DNA of 32,448 nt from the NCBI RefSeq assembly GCF_024158915.1, contig NZ_JAMZGF010000061.1:1-32448 (forward strand). The letters run 5' to 3'. Shown here piece after piece: positions 7,699 to 16,900 of the stretch (its first letter is position 1; each line of letters begins with the position of its first letter). Made by a program: the position numbers and the translations under genes. The notes under the pieces were generated by a model. It was not told where the DNA came from. It saw only the letters and a list, made by a program, of their open reading frames with translations, and did not search any database. The DNA comes from Chryseobacterium sp. S0630 (lineage in GTDB: Bacteria; Bacteroidota; Bacteroidia; Flavobacteriales; Weeksellaceae).

Positions 7699-9768
7699 TC
7701 AGCTTCTTTCAAATTCAAATGAGCTTTCAGCCTTTTCATTCAGTGTAATATAAGCGTTAAAAGTTTTTCCTGACTTACTTTTCATTCCCTTTATTAATGA
7801 AGTTCGACCTGTGTTAATAAGGCTTTCGATATCATATACTGAGATTTGGATACCGCAGATATTTCTAAACTGCAACCAACTGCAACGAATATCACGGCAC
7901 TTTACAATATGATCATGAATAACCAAATACTGCGTTTTACATTTTGGACATATAATATTGGGAACATCAGGCCGTTCAATGCGGATCTGCAGTAATTCAT
8001 CAGTAACAGATTTTGTATAGCTTTCGATTTGCTTTTGAAATTCAGCTGCCTTTGATTCATTATTTTCTATACGCTGCATTTCCAGTTCCCATTCTGCAGT
8101 TAAAGAAATATCAGCTATTTTTTTATCTTTTACGAGATCATGAACATATAGACCTTTGTCAGTTGGGATGATTGATTTTTTATCTCTTTTAATATAACCC
8201 CGATGAATTAGCGTCTCAATAATAGATGCCCTTGTTGCAGGTGTGCCAATGCCTATATTTTTTAATATCTTCCGTTGTTCTGTTTCTTCAATATTTTTCC
8301 CTGCATTTTCCATTGCAGACAATAGGCTTCCTTCAGTATAAAGGCTTGGAGACTGGGTTTTCTTTTCAAAGATCGTAATTTCTTTAATTTTAAGTTCTGC
8401 ACCTTCCCTGACCTCAGGCAACTCCTCAACCGTCTCAAAATCATCTGAAGAAATACCGGCTATATTACGCCAACCTCTTTGCAGGATTTTACATCCCTGA
8501 GCTGCAAAATCAAGATGGAGCACCTGTAAACCAATATCTGTAATTTCTTTGATACATGGCTGTGAAACAACCTCCAGTAATCGAAAAGCGATCAGTTCAT
8601 AAATAGCATTCTCTTTTGGCGTAAGTGCTGAAGGAATTTTTTCTGTAGTGAGCAGTCCATGATGATCGGTAACTTTCACATCATTGACAATTCTTTTGCT
8701 GAAGTTTCCCCAAGGAAGTGAGCCTGCTGCATTTTTATATGGCTCCTTTTCCTGAAGAATTCTGATGAGATCAGGTATTTCCTGCCATAGATCTTCCGGG
8801 ATGTATTGACTTCCCGTTCGGGGATAGGTAATAAATTTATTCTCATAGAGACTCTGAGCAATATTCAGCGTCTGCTCTGCACTGAAATTTAACCTCTTGT
8901 TTGCTTCTTTTTGCAGACCTGTCAAATCAAAAAGGAGAGGGGGTTGCTCTTTTACCGTTTTTACATCAATGGAAGTAATGGTTGCTGTTGTCGGGTTTCT
9001 TTCCAATGCTTTTACAATATCTTCAGCTTGTTTTCTTTCTGTGATTTTTAGTTTACCGAGACTTTTAAATTCTGTATAATCTTTTTGATGCCGCAACCCA
9101 ATCTGCCAGTATTTCTGACTGATGAAATTTTTGTGTTCATGATAACGTTTGCAGATTAAACCTAATGTCGGAGTCTGAACCCTGCCTAAGGAATATAATC
9201 CGCTACCTGCAGCTATAGTCAATGCCTGAGTGGTATTAATCCCTAATAACCAGTCGGCCCTGCTTCTGCATTGACCTGCATGAAATAAACCATCAAACTG
9301 ATCTCCGGGTTTTAAATTTTGAAAACCATTTTTAATGGCTTTTTGTGTTAAGGAACTGATCCATAGTCTTTCAAACGGTTTTTTACAATTCAGATATTCA
9401 TAGATATACCGAAAGATAAGCTCTCCTTCTCTTCCTGCATCTGTAGCGACAATAATACGGTCACCTGCATCGAATAACTTTTCAATGATTTTCAGTTGTT
9501 TGGATGCTCCCGGGTCCACTAAAAACTGCTTGCCCTTTTTTACTTTTCTGATGGTTAATCTGAATGGTTCGGGTAAAATAGGCAATGCCTCCTTACTAAA
9601 ACTTGAAATACCGTAATCTTCAGGCATCGCCAATGCCAGTAAATGGCCAAAAGACCAGGTAACGGCATAGCCATTACCTGTTAAATATCCGTCGTTCTTT
9701 TCAGTCGCTCCCAAGACTATCGCTATTTCTCTGGCGACACTGGGTTTTTCTGCTAATACTACTTTCAT
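7699..9768 (-). CDS. topB: DNA topoisomerase III (type IA), ICE-encoded
   Basis: A 689-residue type IA topoisomerase. The TOPRIM domain starts at once (MKVVLAEKPSVARE, E7) with the acidic metal-binding part in VATDAGREGELIFR. The active-site tyrosine is Y315 in FITYPRTGSQ. After the core, a zinc-ribbon-like segment carries CPKC and a second pair CRDIRC. The last 35 residues (SLIKGMKSKSGKTFNAYI) form a module also found twice in the neighbouring DUF3945 protein. It should relax or decatenate single-stranded regions, probably helping element replication or transfer; CTnDOT-type elements usually carry such a topB. It begins 21 bases after the DUF3945 stop and is probably co-transcribed with it; the hairpin at 7539-7557 would end the transcript. 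Confidence 0.95.
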   Translation of the reverse strand: MKVVLAEKPSVAREIAIVLGATEKNDGYLTGNGYAVTWSFGHLLALAMPEDYGISSFSKEALPILPEPFRLTIRKVKKGKQFLVDPGASKQLKIIEKLFDAGDRIIVATDAGREGELIFRYIYEYLNCKKPFERLWISSLTQKAIKNGFQNLKPGDQFDGLFHAGQCRSRADWLLGINTTQALTIAAGSGLYSLGRVQTPTLGLICKRYHEHKNFISQKYWQIGLRHQKDYTEFKSLGKLKITERKQAEDIVKALERNPTTATITSIDVKTVKEQPPLLFDLTGLQKEANKRLNFSAEQTLNIAQSLYENKFITYPRTGSQYIPEDLWQEIPDLIRILQEKEPYKNAAGSLPWGNFSKRIVNDVKVTDHHGLLTTEKIPSALTPKENAIYELIAFRLLEVVSQPCIKEITDIGLQVLHLDFAAQGCKILQRGWRNIAGISSDDFETVEELPEVREGAELKIKEITIFEKKTQSPSLYTEGSLLSAMENAGKNIEETEQRKILKNIGIGTPATRASIIETLIHRGYIKRDKKSIIPTDKGLYVHDLVKDKKIADISLTAEWELEMQRIENNESKAAEFQKQIESYTKSVTDELLQIRIERPDVPNIICPKCKTQYLVIHDHIVKCRDIRCSWLQFRNICGIQISVYDIESLINTGRTSLIKGMKSKSGKTFNAYITLNEKAESSFEFERS

Positions 9769-9789
9769 ACCGGTCGTTATTATGTTACA

Positions 9790-11178
9790 TCAGACGCTGC
9801 GTTTTCTTGCACGAGACTGTGGCTTATCCTGTTTTGCCTGCTGAATTTTATCTTTAGGGGTTTGTTGCTCTTTCTGTAACGGTTCTTTTAAATTCTTAGT
9901 GGCTTCATTGGTTTTACCTTCTGAATTAACTGCCGTTTGTGTTTTGTGTCCCTCCATAGGTTTTGCCTGTTCTCTCGCTTTAGTTGGATTCTGAAACGAA
10001 AAATCTACTTTTCCTGTCTCTTGATTAAGGGTGATATAACCCTGATAGGGCTGTCCTTTTTTATCCAGCAGTCCATCCAGATAGATGGTTTGCCCACCTT
10101 TAAATTTCTCATACTGTTCATCACTTAAGTCTTTGCCTCTGAATGTTTTTGGAATTTCTGAATGAGATTGTTGTTGACGCTCTTTATGATCGAATAAAAA
10201 TTCCACATATTTTTTATCAGCATTAAACTGAACATGTGCATTAAAGGGCTCTCCTTTGGAAGAAATCATGCCTTCCAGATATAATGCCCTGCCTTCTATT
10301 AAAGTTTGCTTTTGCTCTTCATTTAATTTGATACCTTTAATCTCATCGGGAATTTTGATATTTTCAACTTTATAAGCAACCAGTTCATTCGTGAGACGGT
10401 CTCTGCTGATAACAGAAGGAATAATTTCATCAGTCTTTGGATTAATAAGCCCCACAACACGTCCCATATTCCCGTTTTCCATTAAATTTTTTTTGTCTTC
10501 TGCAGTAAACTCATGACCCAGAAACTTAAAATTGAAATTGGGTTCTTTTCTGATTCCATGAATATTGATGACCACATCTCCGGCATCATTGGTATTCAGT
10601 GAAAGCCGGGCATCCATTCTGGTAAGGGCTGTTCCGAGATTGATGGTGACAGGAACAAGACCGTTGGTTTTAAATCCTTTTAACATAGGATCTAAAGCAT
10701 TTGCTTTTTCTAATTTTTCTTGAGTTAAGCCGAATTTTGACATCATATTCCAGTCGATTTGATCAGCAGAATACTGATACTCTTTTTCTGATAAAGGGTT
10801 TGTACTCATCGTATTGGTATTTGGGGTTAATATTTTGTAAGTGTTTAGAAATTCTTCACCCTCAGTACTGGGGTGGGTAAGGTGATGCTGGATCTGTTTT
10901 CCGATCTTCTCTGATTCTTTGAGTGGCGATTTAAAAAAGTTGAACAGAGTCGGATTTTTAAGTTGACTCAAAAAATTGGAGAAAAAGTTAGAGAATAGAT
11001 CACCCTGTTTATCAATCTTTAGAAATTGATTCTGATTCTTCTTGGTGTTGGGTACTGTTTTCAGATCTCCTTTATCGTCTATTGTTTTCACAGCTTCAAT
11101 CTTATTGGTTTTGGGATTGAAAACCAATAGAATATTGATTAAAGAAGGATCCGGTTGAGTGTTTTGAATGTCTTCCAT
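9790..11178 (-). CDS. DUF4099/DUF3945 domain protein upstream of topB
   Basis: A 462-residue hydrophilic protein. An N-terminal region (about 1-120) varies, then a DUF4099-like block (about 131-215, YSADQIDWNMMSKFGLT) is followed by DUF3945 units, each with a G-x-x-F/Y-N/Q-A/G-x-(I/V) core (GEPFNAHVQF, GQPYQGYITL). The tail is rich in K, Q and R. Function is unknown. These proteins are regular backbone neighbours of topB in Bacteroidota ICEs, and the shared module with TopB hints at a physical or evolutionary link (inference). A paralogue, broken by a frameshift, lies in opposite orientation at 30700-31969. The ATG at 11178 is the first in the frame. The gene shares the leftward operon with topB. 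Confidence 0.85.
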   Translation of the reverse strand: MEDIQNTQPDPSLINILLVFNPKTNKIEAVKTIDDKGDLKTVPNTKKNQNQFLKIDKQGDLFSNFFSNFLSQLKNPTLFNFFKSPLKESEKIGKQIQHHLTHPSTEGEEFLNTYKILTPNTNTMSTNPLSEKEYQYSADQIDWNMMSKFGLTQEKLEKANALDPMLKGFKTNGLVPVTINLGTALTRMDARLSLNTNDAGDVVINIHGIRKEPNFNFKFLGHEFTAEDKKNLMENGNMGRVVGLINPKTDEIIPSVISRDRLTNELVAYKVENIKIPDEIKGIKLNEEQKQTLIEGRALYLEGMISSKGEPFNAHVQFNADKKYVEFLFDHKERQQQSHSEIPKTFRGKDLSDEQYEKFKGGQTIYLDGLLDKKGQPYQGYITLNQETGKVDFSFQNPTKAREQAKPMEGHKTQTAVNSEGKTNEATKNLKEPLQKEQQTPKDKIQQAKQDKPQSRARKRSV

Positions 11179-11276
11179 GATGCTAAATATTTAATTTAAC
11201 ATCGAAGTTAGCGGACTAAACTCGTTAAGAAAATAGGTTGGAATGAAGTGGAAGTCTTTGGCTGTAAAAGGTTGAA

Positions 11277-11891
11277 TCAGATATTGTTAATTAATCTGAA
11301 AGTAAGATTGATGCGCTCTTTCATTGGAGTGGCTGATTTAGCAATTCGATGCTGCCAGTTTTCCTGTAAATCACCTTTCATAATAAGCAAAGAACCATGG
11401 GGAAGCGGCAGACTGTATTTACTCTGATGATGGTCTTTCTTTCTGAAATCGAAATTCCTGGTTTGTCCGAGACTTATTGAAGCAATAACCGGTCGTTTCC
11501 CATATCTGCTTTCTTTGTCCCTATGCCATGCAACCGAATCATTGTTATCTCTGTAAAGGTTCAACAATACACCATTAAATCTGTATCCGAACTCATTTTC
11601 AATTCTTTCTTTTAAAGAAAGTAGTTCCGGGGTCCATGAATTAGTCTTTGATGAGTTGCTGTCTGCTGGTTGATAAGATTTCTTATCATCACCGTACCAT
11701 GCTGTTAATCTCGGGGTCAGAACCATTTTGTCATACATCTTTTGAGTACGCTGTTCCCATGGAGTATTTTCTAATAGTAATGCTTTAAGTGTATCCGCCT
11801 CTTCCGCACTTAAAAAATGCTCCTTGTATTCCAAAAGATCTTTTGGAAACTCATAAAATTCTTCGGCATTAAATAAACTGAGCTGGCTCAT
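11277..11891 (-). CDS. alkB: AlkB-like 2-oxoglutarate/Fe(II) dioxygenase
   Basis: A 204-residue protein predicted to remove alkyl groups from bases by oxidative dealkylation. The frame can begin 2 codons earlier at a TTG, but the ATG at 11891 (MSQLSLFNAEEF) is preferred. Iron ligands H123 and D125 are in AWHRDKE and H181 in NWQHRI. The 2-oxoglutarate-binding arginines are R193 and R199 in KERINLTFR. Substrate-pocket features include LNLYRDNNDSVAWH. Length and motif spacing fit the ALKBH2/3-like group common in bacteria. It lies downstream of the S24 repressor on the same strand but beyond two hairpins, so it probably has its own promoter. Its position next to the translesion polymerase genes suggests a DNA-damage theme. 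Confidence 0.9.
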   Translation of the reverse strand: MSQLSLFNAEEFYEFPKDLLEYKEHFLSAEEADTLKALLLENTPWEQRTQKMYDKMVLTPRLTAWYGDDKKSYQPADSNSSKTNSWTPELLSLKERIENEFGYRFNGVLLNLYRDNNDSVAWHRDKESRYGKRPVIASISLGQTRNFDFRKKDHHQSKYSLPLPHGSLLIMKGDLQENWQHRIAKSATPMKERINLTFRLINNI

Positions 11892-11921
11892 TGTCAATTT
11901 TTAATAAATTTTTACTTTTAC

Positions 11922-11945
11922 AAAATCCCGATTCATTGGGATTTT
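11922..11945. terminator. Bidirectional terminator between alkB and S24 repressor
   Basis: AAAATCCC and GGGATTTT form an 8-bp stem with an 8-base loop. On the plus strand the downstream arm runs into eight T; on the minus strand into GGGATTTTG. It should end leftward transcription of the repressor gene before alkB. Confidence 0.65.
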
Positions 11946-11966
11946 TTTTCATCATTTGTGTTTTTT

Positions 11967-11984
11967 ACTTCCCTTCGGGGAAGT
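11967..11984. terminator. TTCG-tetraloop hairpin after the repressor stop
   Basis: ACTTCCC-TTCG-GGGAAGT is a perfect 7-bp stem with a UUCG-type loop, one base beyond the TAA of the repressor gene at 11986. Plus-strand flanks are T-rich (TTTATTTTG). On the repressor's own strand it precedes the stronger terminator at 11922-11945, so the two probably act in tandem as an end signal or a 3' stabilising structure. Confidence 0.5.
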
Positions 11985-11985
11985 T

Positions 11986-12768
11986 TTATTTTGTTTTCAT
12001 GCTAAGCAGTCTGTTTTCTAGATTACTGATACTGCGTTTGGCATCATTGACCAGATTTTTCAGACTCTCCTCATCAGGCAGATAATGTGGTTTGTAGTCC
12101 TGAGGTAAAATTCCTCTGACATACCTCCATATTTCCACAATATCTTTAAGAAGAATATCATAAGGCTCATAAAACATATTATCCGCAGCCACCGTAATTG
12201 TTCTTGAATTCCGCTTAACAAAAGTTTTATAGGTGATTCCCTCAGTCGTAACAAAAATATATTCTTTTTTGGCTTTGAGATCTTCAGGTCTTTCAACATA
12301 TTCCCCAATAATAATGGACTGATCTGCAAAAGGAGGCATAGAATCTCCATCTGCAAGAAAGGCTCTGAACTTGCCGTTTTTCAGAAACGGAAGCTGCATC
12401 TTCTGAAGGTTTTCCATATACTCAGGGTCGCTGTATCCGTTCAGATAACCCATAGAAGCTTTTTGAGGAACAATCTCAATAAAATTATCGCCATTTGAAT
12501 CTACTACAACAGGTAAAATAATTTTATTACCCGGAAGTCTAACAATATCATCTAAAGGAAACTTACGAATATCAATACTGACCAGTAAATCAATACTGAC
12601 CTTATGATATTTTGAAATCCTTAATAAGATTTCAATCGGTGGTTCAGAGCGACCATCTTCGTACTTCGCATACCGTTCACGGGTAATGGTAAGGTCAGCT
12701 GAAATCTTTGCCTGAGAGATTTTTTTCTGATCTCTCAGAAACCTGATGTTTTCTGAAAAAATTGACAT
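11986..12768 (-). CDS. HTH-S24 (LexA/CI-like) transcriptional repressor
   Basis: A 260-residue protein. Residues 1-65 form an XRE-type helix-turn-helix (ENIRFLRDQKKISQAKIS, RERYAKYEDGRSEPP). A Peptidase S24/LexA-like domain follows: catalytic serine S143 in DGDSMPPF and lysine K181 in ITYKTF, 38 apart as in LexA. The expected cleavage area about 35 residues before S143 reads KASMGY; it has no Ala-Gly pair, so self-cleavage is uncertain. It is divergent from the Y-family polymerase and DnaE genes, with a palindrome directly before its own ATG. It probably represses itself and the polymerases until DNA damage (inference). The tail after about residue 215 has a helical extension rich in charged residues. 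Confidence 0.88.
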   Translation of the reverse strand: MSIFSENIRFLRDQKKISQAKISADLTITRERYAKYEDGRSEPPIEILLRISKYHKVSIDLLVSIDIRKFPLDDIVRLPGNKIILPVVVDSNGDNFIEIVPQKASMGYLNGYSDPEYMENLQKMQLPFLKNGKFRAFLADGDSMPPFADQSIIIGEYVERPEDLKAKKEYIFVTTEGITYKTFVKRNSRTITVAADNMFYEPYDILLKDIVEIWRYVRGILPQDYKPHYLPDEESLKNLVNDAKRSISNLENRLLSMKTK

Positions 12769-12829
12769 TGGTATAATTTATACCAGCAAATATATAAATT
12801 TTGAGACAAATAGTATCTAATTTTGTCAC
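12769..12829. promoter_or_regulatory. Divergent promoter/operator between repressor and Y-polymerase
   Basis: A 61-base region. A perfect palindrome GGTATAA-T-TTATACC (12770-12784) abuts the repressor ATG. A second inverted element pairs GACAAA (12805-12810) with TTTGTC (12822-12827). A -7-like box TATATTTG reads leftward at 12787-12794 and one, TAATTTTG, reads rightward at 12818-12825, only 4 bases before the GTG start, which would make that transcript nearly leaderless. No good -33 box was found at the usual 19-20 spacing. The operators overlapping both -7 boxes fit autoregulation by the S24 repressor. Confidence 0.5.
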
Positions 12830-13972
12830 GTGAATCGTTCGATAGTACATATGGATCTGGATACTTTTTTCGTCTCTTGCGAACGGAAAAAGAATTCAGA
12901 ATTGGTGGGAAGACCGATCATCATTGGAGGTGGTGACCGTGGGGTTGTTGCATCCTGCTCATACGAAACACGATTCTTTGGCGTACGATCGGCTATGCCT
13001 ATCAAGATGGCTTTACGCTTATGCCCTGAAGCAATGGTGATCAAAGGTGATATGGATATGTATCTTAACATGTCTCAGCTTGTCACCGAAGTAATCAGAG
13101 ATAAAGTTCCGGTAATGGAAAAAGCAAGTATTGATGAGTTCTATCTTGATCTCTCAGGAATGGATAAGTTTTTTGGCTGCTATAAATGGACTCAGGAAGT
13201 GGCACAGGCAGTAACAGACAACACAGGGCTTCCCATCAGTTTTGCGCTCTCTACCAATAAGACCGTGGCTAAAATAGGAACTGGCGAATCTAAACCTGTC
13301 GGAAAACTGGAGGTTAAAGAGAAAGATGTTCAGCCTTTTCTGAATCCTTTATCTATTAAGAAGATTCCAATGGTAGGCAATGAGACATTCCAGTTACTGT
13401 CAAGATTAGGAGTCCGTACCATTGAAACGCTTTCCCAGACCCCGGCTGACGTATTGCAGCAACTGATTGGCAAAAACGGAACAGTGCTCTGGAAAAAAGC
13501 CAATGGGATTGATGAAACGCCCGTCATGCAGTATTCTGAAAGAAAATCCATTTCTACGGAAGATACCTTTTCACAGGATACCATTGATGTGTTTGCTGTG
13601 AGAAGCATTCTTTCAGGAATGGTGGAAAAGCTATGTTACCAGTTGAGAGAAGAGAAATGGCTTACTTCCACAGTGGTAGTAAAAATCCGCTATTCCAACT
13701 TTGATACGGAAACAAAGCAATGTAGAATTCCGCATACCTCAGCTGATCATACCTTACTGAAATATGTACTTGAACTGTTCAATAAACTCTATACCAGAAG
13801 AATCAGGATCAGAATGGTGGGTGTAAAATTTACCAACCTGGTTCATGGATGCCACCAAATGAATCTTTTTGAAGATACTGAGGAACAGATCTCATTGTAT
13901 CAGGCAATGGACAAGATTAAAAACAGGTTTGGTACAACCAGTGTATGCAGGGCTTCAGGTTTAATACGTTAA
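12830..13972 (+). CDS. dinB: Y-family (Pol IV/DinB-like) DNA polymerase
   Basis: A 380-residue translesion polymerase starting at GTG (MNRSIVHMDLD), a start typical of this family. The metal ligands are complete: D9 in HMDLDTFF and D102-E103 in SIDEFYLDLSG. It is therefore catalytic, unlike ImuB proteins, which lack these residues. Palm, fingers and thumb are followed by a little-finger domain. A sliding-clamp binding motif, QMNLF, sits at residues 343-347, about 33 residues from the end. It is the first gene of a rightward operon with a DnaE-type polymerase 12 bases downstream, opposite the S24 repressor. This is like an imuA/imuB/dnaE2 mutasome but with an active polymerase in the ImuB place and no imuA seen. 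Confidence 0.92.
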   Translation: MNRSIVHMDLDTFFVSCERKKNSELVGRPIIIGGGDRGVVASCSYETRFFGVRSAMPIKMALRLCPEAMVIKGDMDMYLNMSQLVTEVIRDKVPVMEKASIDEFYLDLSGMDKFFGCYKWTQEVAQAVTDNTGLPISFALSTNKTVAKIGTGESKPVGKLEVKEKDVQPFLNPLSIKKIPMVGNETFQLLSRLGVRTIETLSQTPADVLQQLIGKNGTVLWKKANGIDETPVMQYSERKSISTEDTFSQDTIDVFAVRSILSGMVEKLCYQLREEKWLTSTVVVKIRYSNFDTETKQCRIPHTSADHTLLKYVLELFNKLYTRRIRIRMVGVKFTNLVHGCHQMNLFEDTEEQISLYQAMDKIKNRFGTTSVCRASGLIR

Positions 13973-13984
13973 AAATTTTAGGTT

Positions 13985-16900
13985 ATGTTTCTCAATTGTC
14001 ATTCTTTTCACAGCTTACGCTATGGAACCATTCCTATTCAGGATCTTGTTCAGCAGGCTGCTGAGCATAATGTAAGATGTTTAGCATTAACGGATATCAA
14101 TACCGTTACCGGAATCTATGATTTCTACAAACTTTGTAAGGAAAAGGGGATCAAGCCTATTGTAGGAATGGAAGTCAGGGTAGATGACGAATTATACTAT
14201 ATCTGCCTCGCCAAAAATCCGAAAGGGATCGGAGAAGTTAATAAACTTCTAACGGATTACAATTGTGATCATGTACAGATTCCAAAGATCAATCCTGATC
14301 TGCCTGACAATATCATCATTTATCCTCTGCATAATCTGCCGGAAAAATTATATGATAATGAATACATTGGTATTCGATATGAGGAACTTAATCTGCTGAT
14401 AAAACCTGAACTGAAAAAGCTGATTTCTAAAATGGTTATTCTTCATCCCGTAACATTTAAAACAAAACAGGAATATAACCTGCACAGGATATTGCGGGCC
14501 ATTGACAACAATACATTGTTATCAAAGCTTAATGAATCACATGTATGTAAGGCTACAGAAACTTTTGTTGATAAAAAAGAACTGTTGCAGAAATATATTC
14601 ATTATCCTCAGATTATCGAGAATACCAAATCAGTAATAGGTTCCTGCAGTTTTGATTTTGATTTTTCCACTCCTAAAAACAAGAAGTATTATACGGATTC
14701 AAAAGAAAATGACATTAAGCTGCTGAGAAAATTAGCTTATGAAGGTTTGGAAAAAAAGTACTCAATGAATCATACAGAAGCTAAACAAAGACTGGAAAAG
14801 GAATTGGCAGTCATTGGCCAGTTGAATTTCTGTGCGTACTTTTTGATTACCTGGGATATTATCCAATACAGTAATAAAATGGGATTTATGCATGTAGGAA
14901 GGGGGAGTGGGGCCAACTCTATTGTTAGTTACTGTATCGGTATTACCGCTATCTGTCCGTTAGAACTTGACTTGTATTTTGAACGGTTTCTGAATCTTAA
15001 CCGCAAGACTCCCCCTGACTTTGATATTGACTGGAGCTGGCAGAGAAGGGATATTATTCTGGAATATATTTTTAAAAAGTATGGAAAAGATCATGTCGCT
15101 TTTTGCGGAACCAATGTTGAGTTTAAATACCGTTCTATTTTCCGGGAAGTAGGAAAAGCATTCGGACTTCCGAAAGAAGAACTGGATGCCCTGGCGACAA
15201 AACCCATGAATCAGCATGATGATAATTCAGTATTCAGGCTGGTTCATAAATATGGAAGATTGTTAGAGAAATTTCCCAATCAGAGAAGTATGCACTCGTG
15301 TGGAATCTTGATATCAGAAGAACCTATTACCAATTATTCTGCATTGGAAATGCCTCCTAAAGGATTTCCGATTGTGCAGTTCGATATGCATACTGCTGAA
15401 GATATCGGACTGGAAAAATTTGATATCCTCTCTCAACGGGGGTTGGGAACTATTAATGATACCGTACAACTGATTGAAGAAAAACGAGGGATTACCGTAC
15501 ATGTAGAAGATACAACACTTTCTAAAGATGAGGTGAAATGTAATGAATTTCTGAGTATCGGAAAAACTATCGGATGTTTTTATATTGAATCGCCCGCCAT
15601 GCGGGGATTGCTGAGAAGACTGAAATGCGATAATTATAAAGTGCTCGTGGCTGCTTCATCGATTATTCGCCCGGGTGTAGCGCAAAGCGGAATGATGAAA
15701 GAGTATATTTTCAGACATAATAATCCTACTCAGTTTGAATACTTTCATGAGGTTTTCGAAAAGGAACTGGGTGAAACCTACGGCATTATGGTATACCAGG
15801 AAGACGTCATCAAGATTGCCTTACACTTCGGAGGACTGCCTGCCTCCGATGGTGATGTTCTTCGAAGGGCAATGAGCGGTAAGGGACGTTCTCTGGCTGC
15901 ACTTCAGAAAGTGAAAGATCATTTTTTTGAATCCTGCAGAGCAAAAGGGCATCCTGAACAGCTGTCTAAAGAAGTCTACCGCCAGATAGAATCTTTTGCC
16001 GGATACTCCTTTTGTAAAGCACATTCCGCATCTTATGCCGTTGAAAGCTACCAGAGTCTATTCCTTAAAGTCTATTATCCTATTGAGTTCATGGTGTGCG
16101 CAATCAATAACGGCGGTGGCTTTTACAGAACGGAAGTTTATGTGCATGAAGCTAAGATGTCGGGAGCTACCATTAATAATCCCTGTGTTAATCTCAGTGA
16201 ATGGCAGACCACAGTATATGGGACTGATGTCTATCTGGGACTGATGCATATCGAAAAACTGGAAGGAAGACTGGCTCAGTTGATTCCCGAAGAAAGAAAA
16301 AAGAATGGGGAATATCGATCCTTAGAGAACTTTATCAAGAGAATTCCTATAGGCATCGAAACATTACAGATCCTGATTTTTATCGGTGCATTCCGGTTTA
16401 CAGGAAAACAAAAACATGAGCTGCTTATTGAAGCAAGATTTTTATTAGGGAATAATAAAGAGGTTTACCGGCAGCCTACCTTATTGGAGGAGCCGCAAAA
16501 AAGTTATCACCTTCCTAAGATTGAAAGAAATAAGTTTGAAGATGCTTTTGATGAAATAGAAATTCTGGGGTTTCCGGTGTCCTTTTCTCCTTTTGATCTT
16601 CTGCAGACAAAATACCGTGGATCAGTCATGGCTAAGAATCTGATACAATACCATAAGAAGCAGGTGAAAATGCTGGCTTATCTGATTTCGAGAAAACATG
16701 TTCCTATCAAAAATAAACGGGAAGGAAATAAAAGAGATGAAATGTTTTTTGGGACCTGGATTGACGCAGAAGGGGAGTATTTTGATACCGCTCATTTTCC
16801 GGATTCTCTTAAACAATATCCTTTTCAGGGCGGAGGATGTTATCTGCTGTTGGGAACTGTGGAAGTCGACTTCCATTTTCCTACGATTACCATTCATAAA

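Noticed and set aside
8262..8444. Reading frames inside topB on both strands
   Set aside because: They overlap a strongly conserved gene and have no domain or start signal of their own.
11892..11897. TTG start for alkB
   Set aside because: It only adds two residues before the ATG at 11891.
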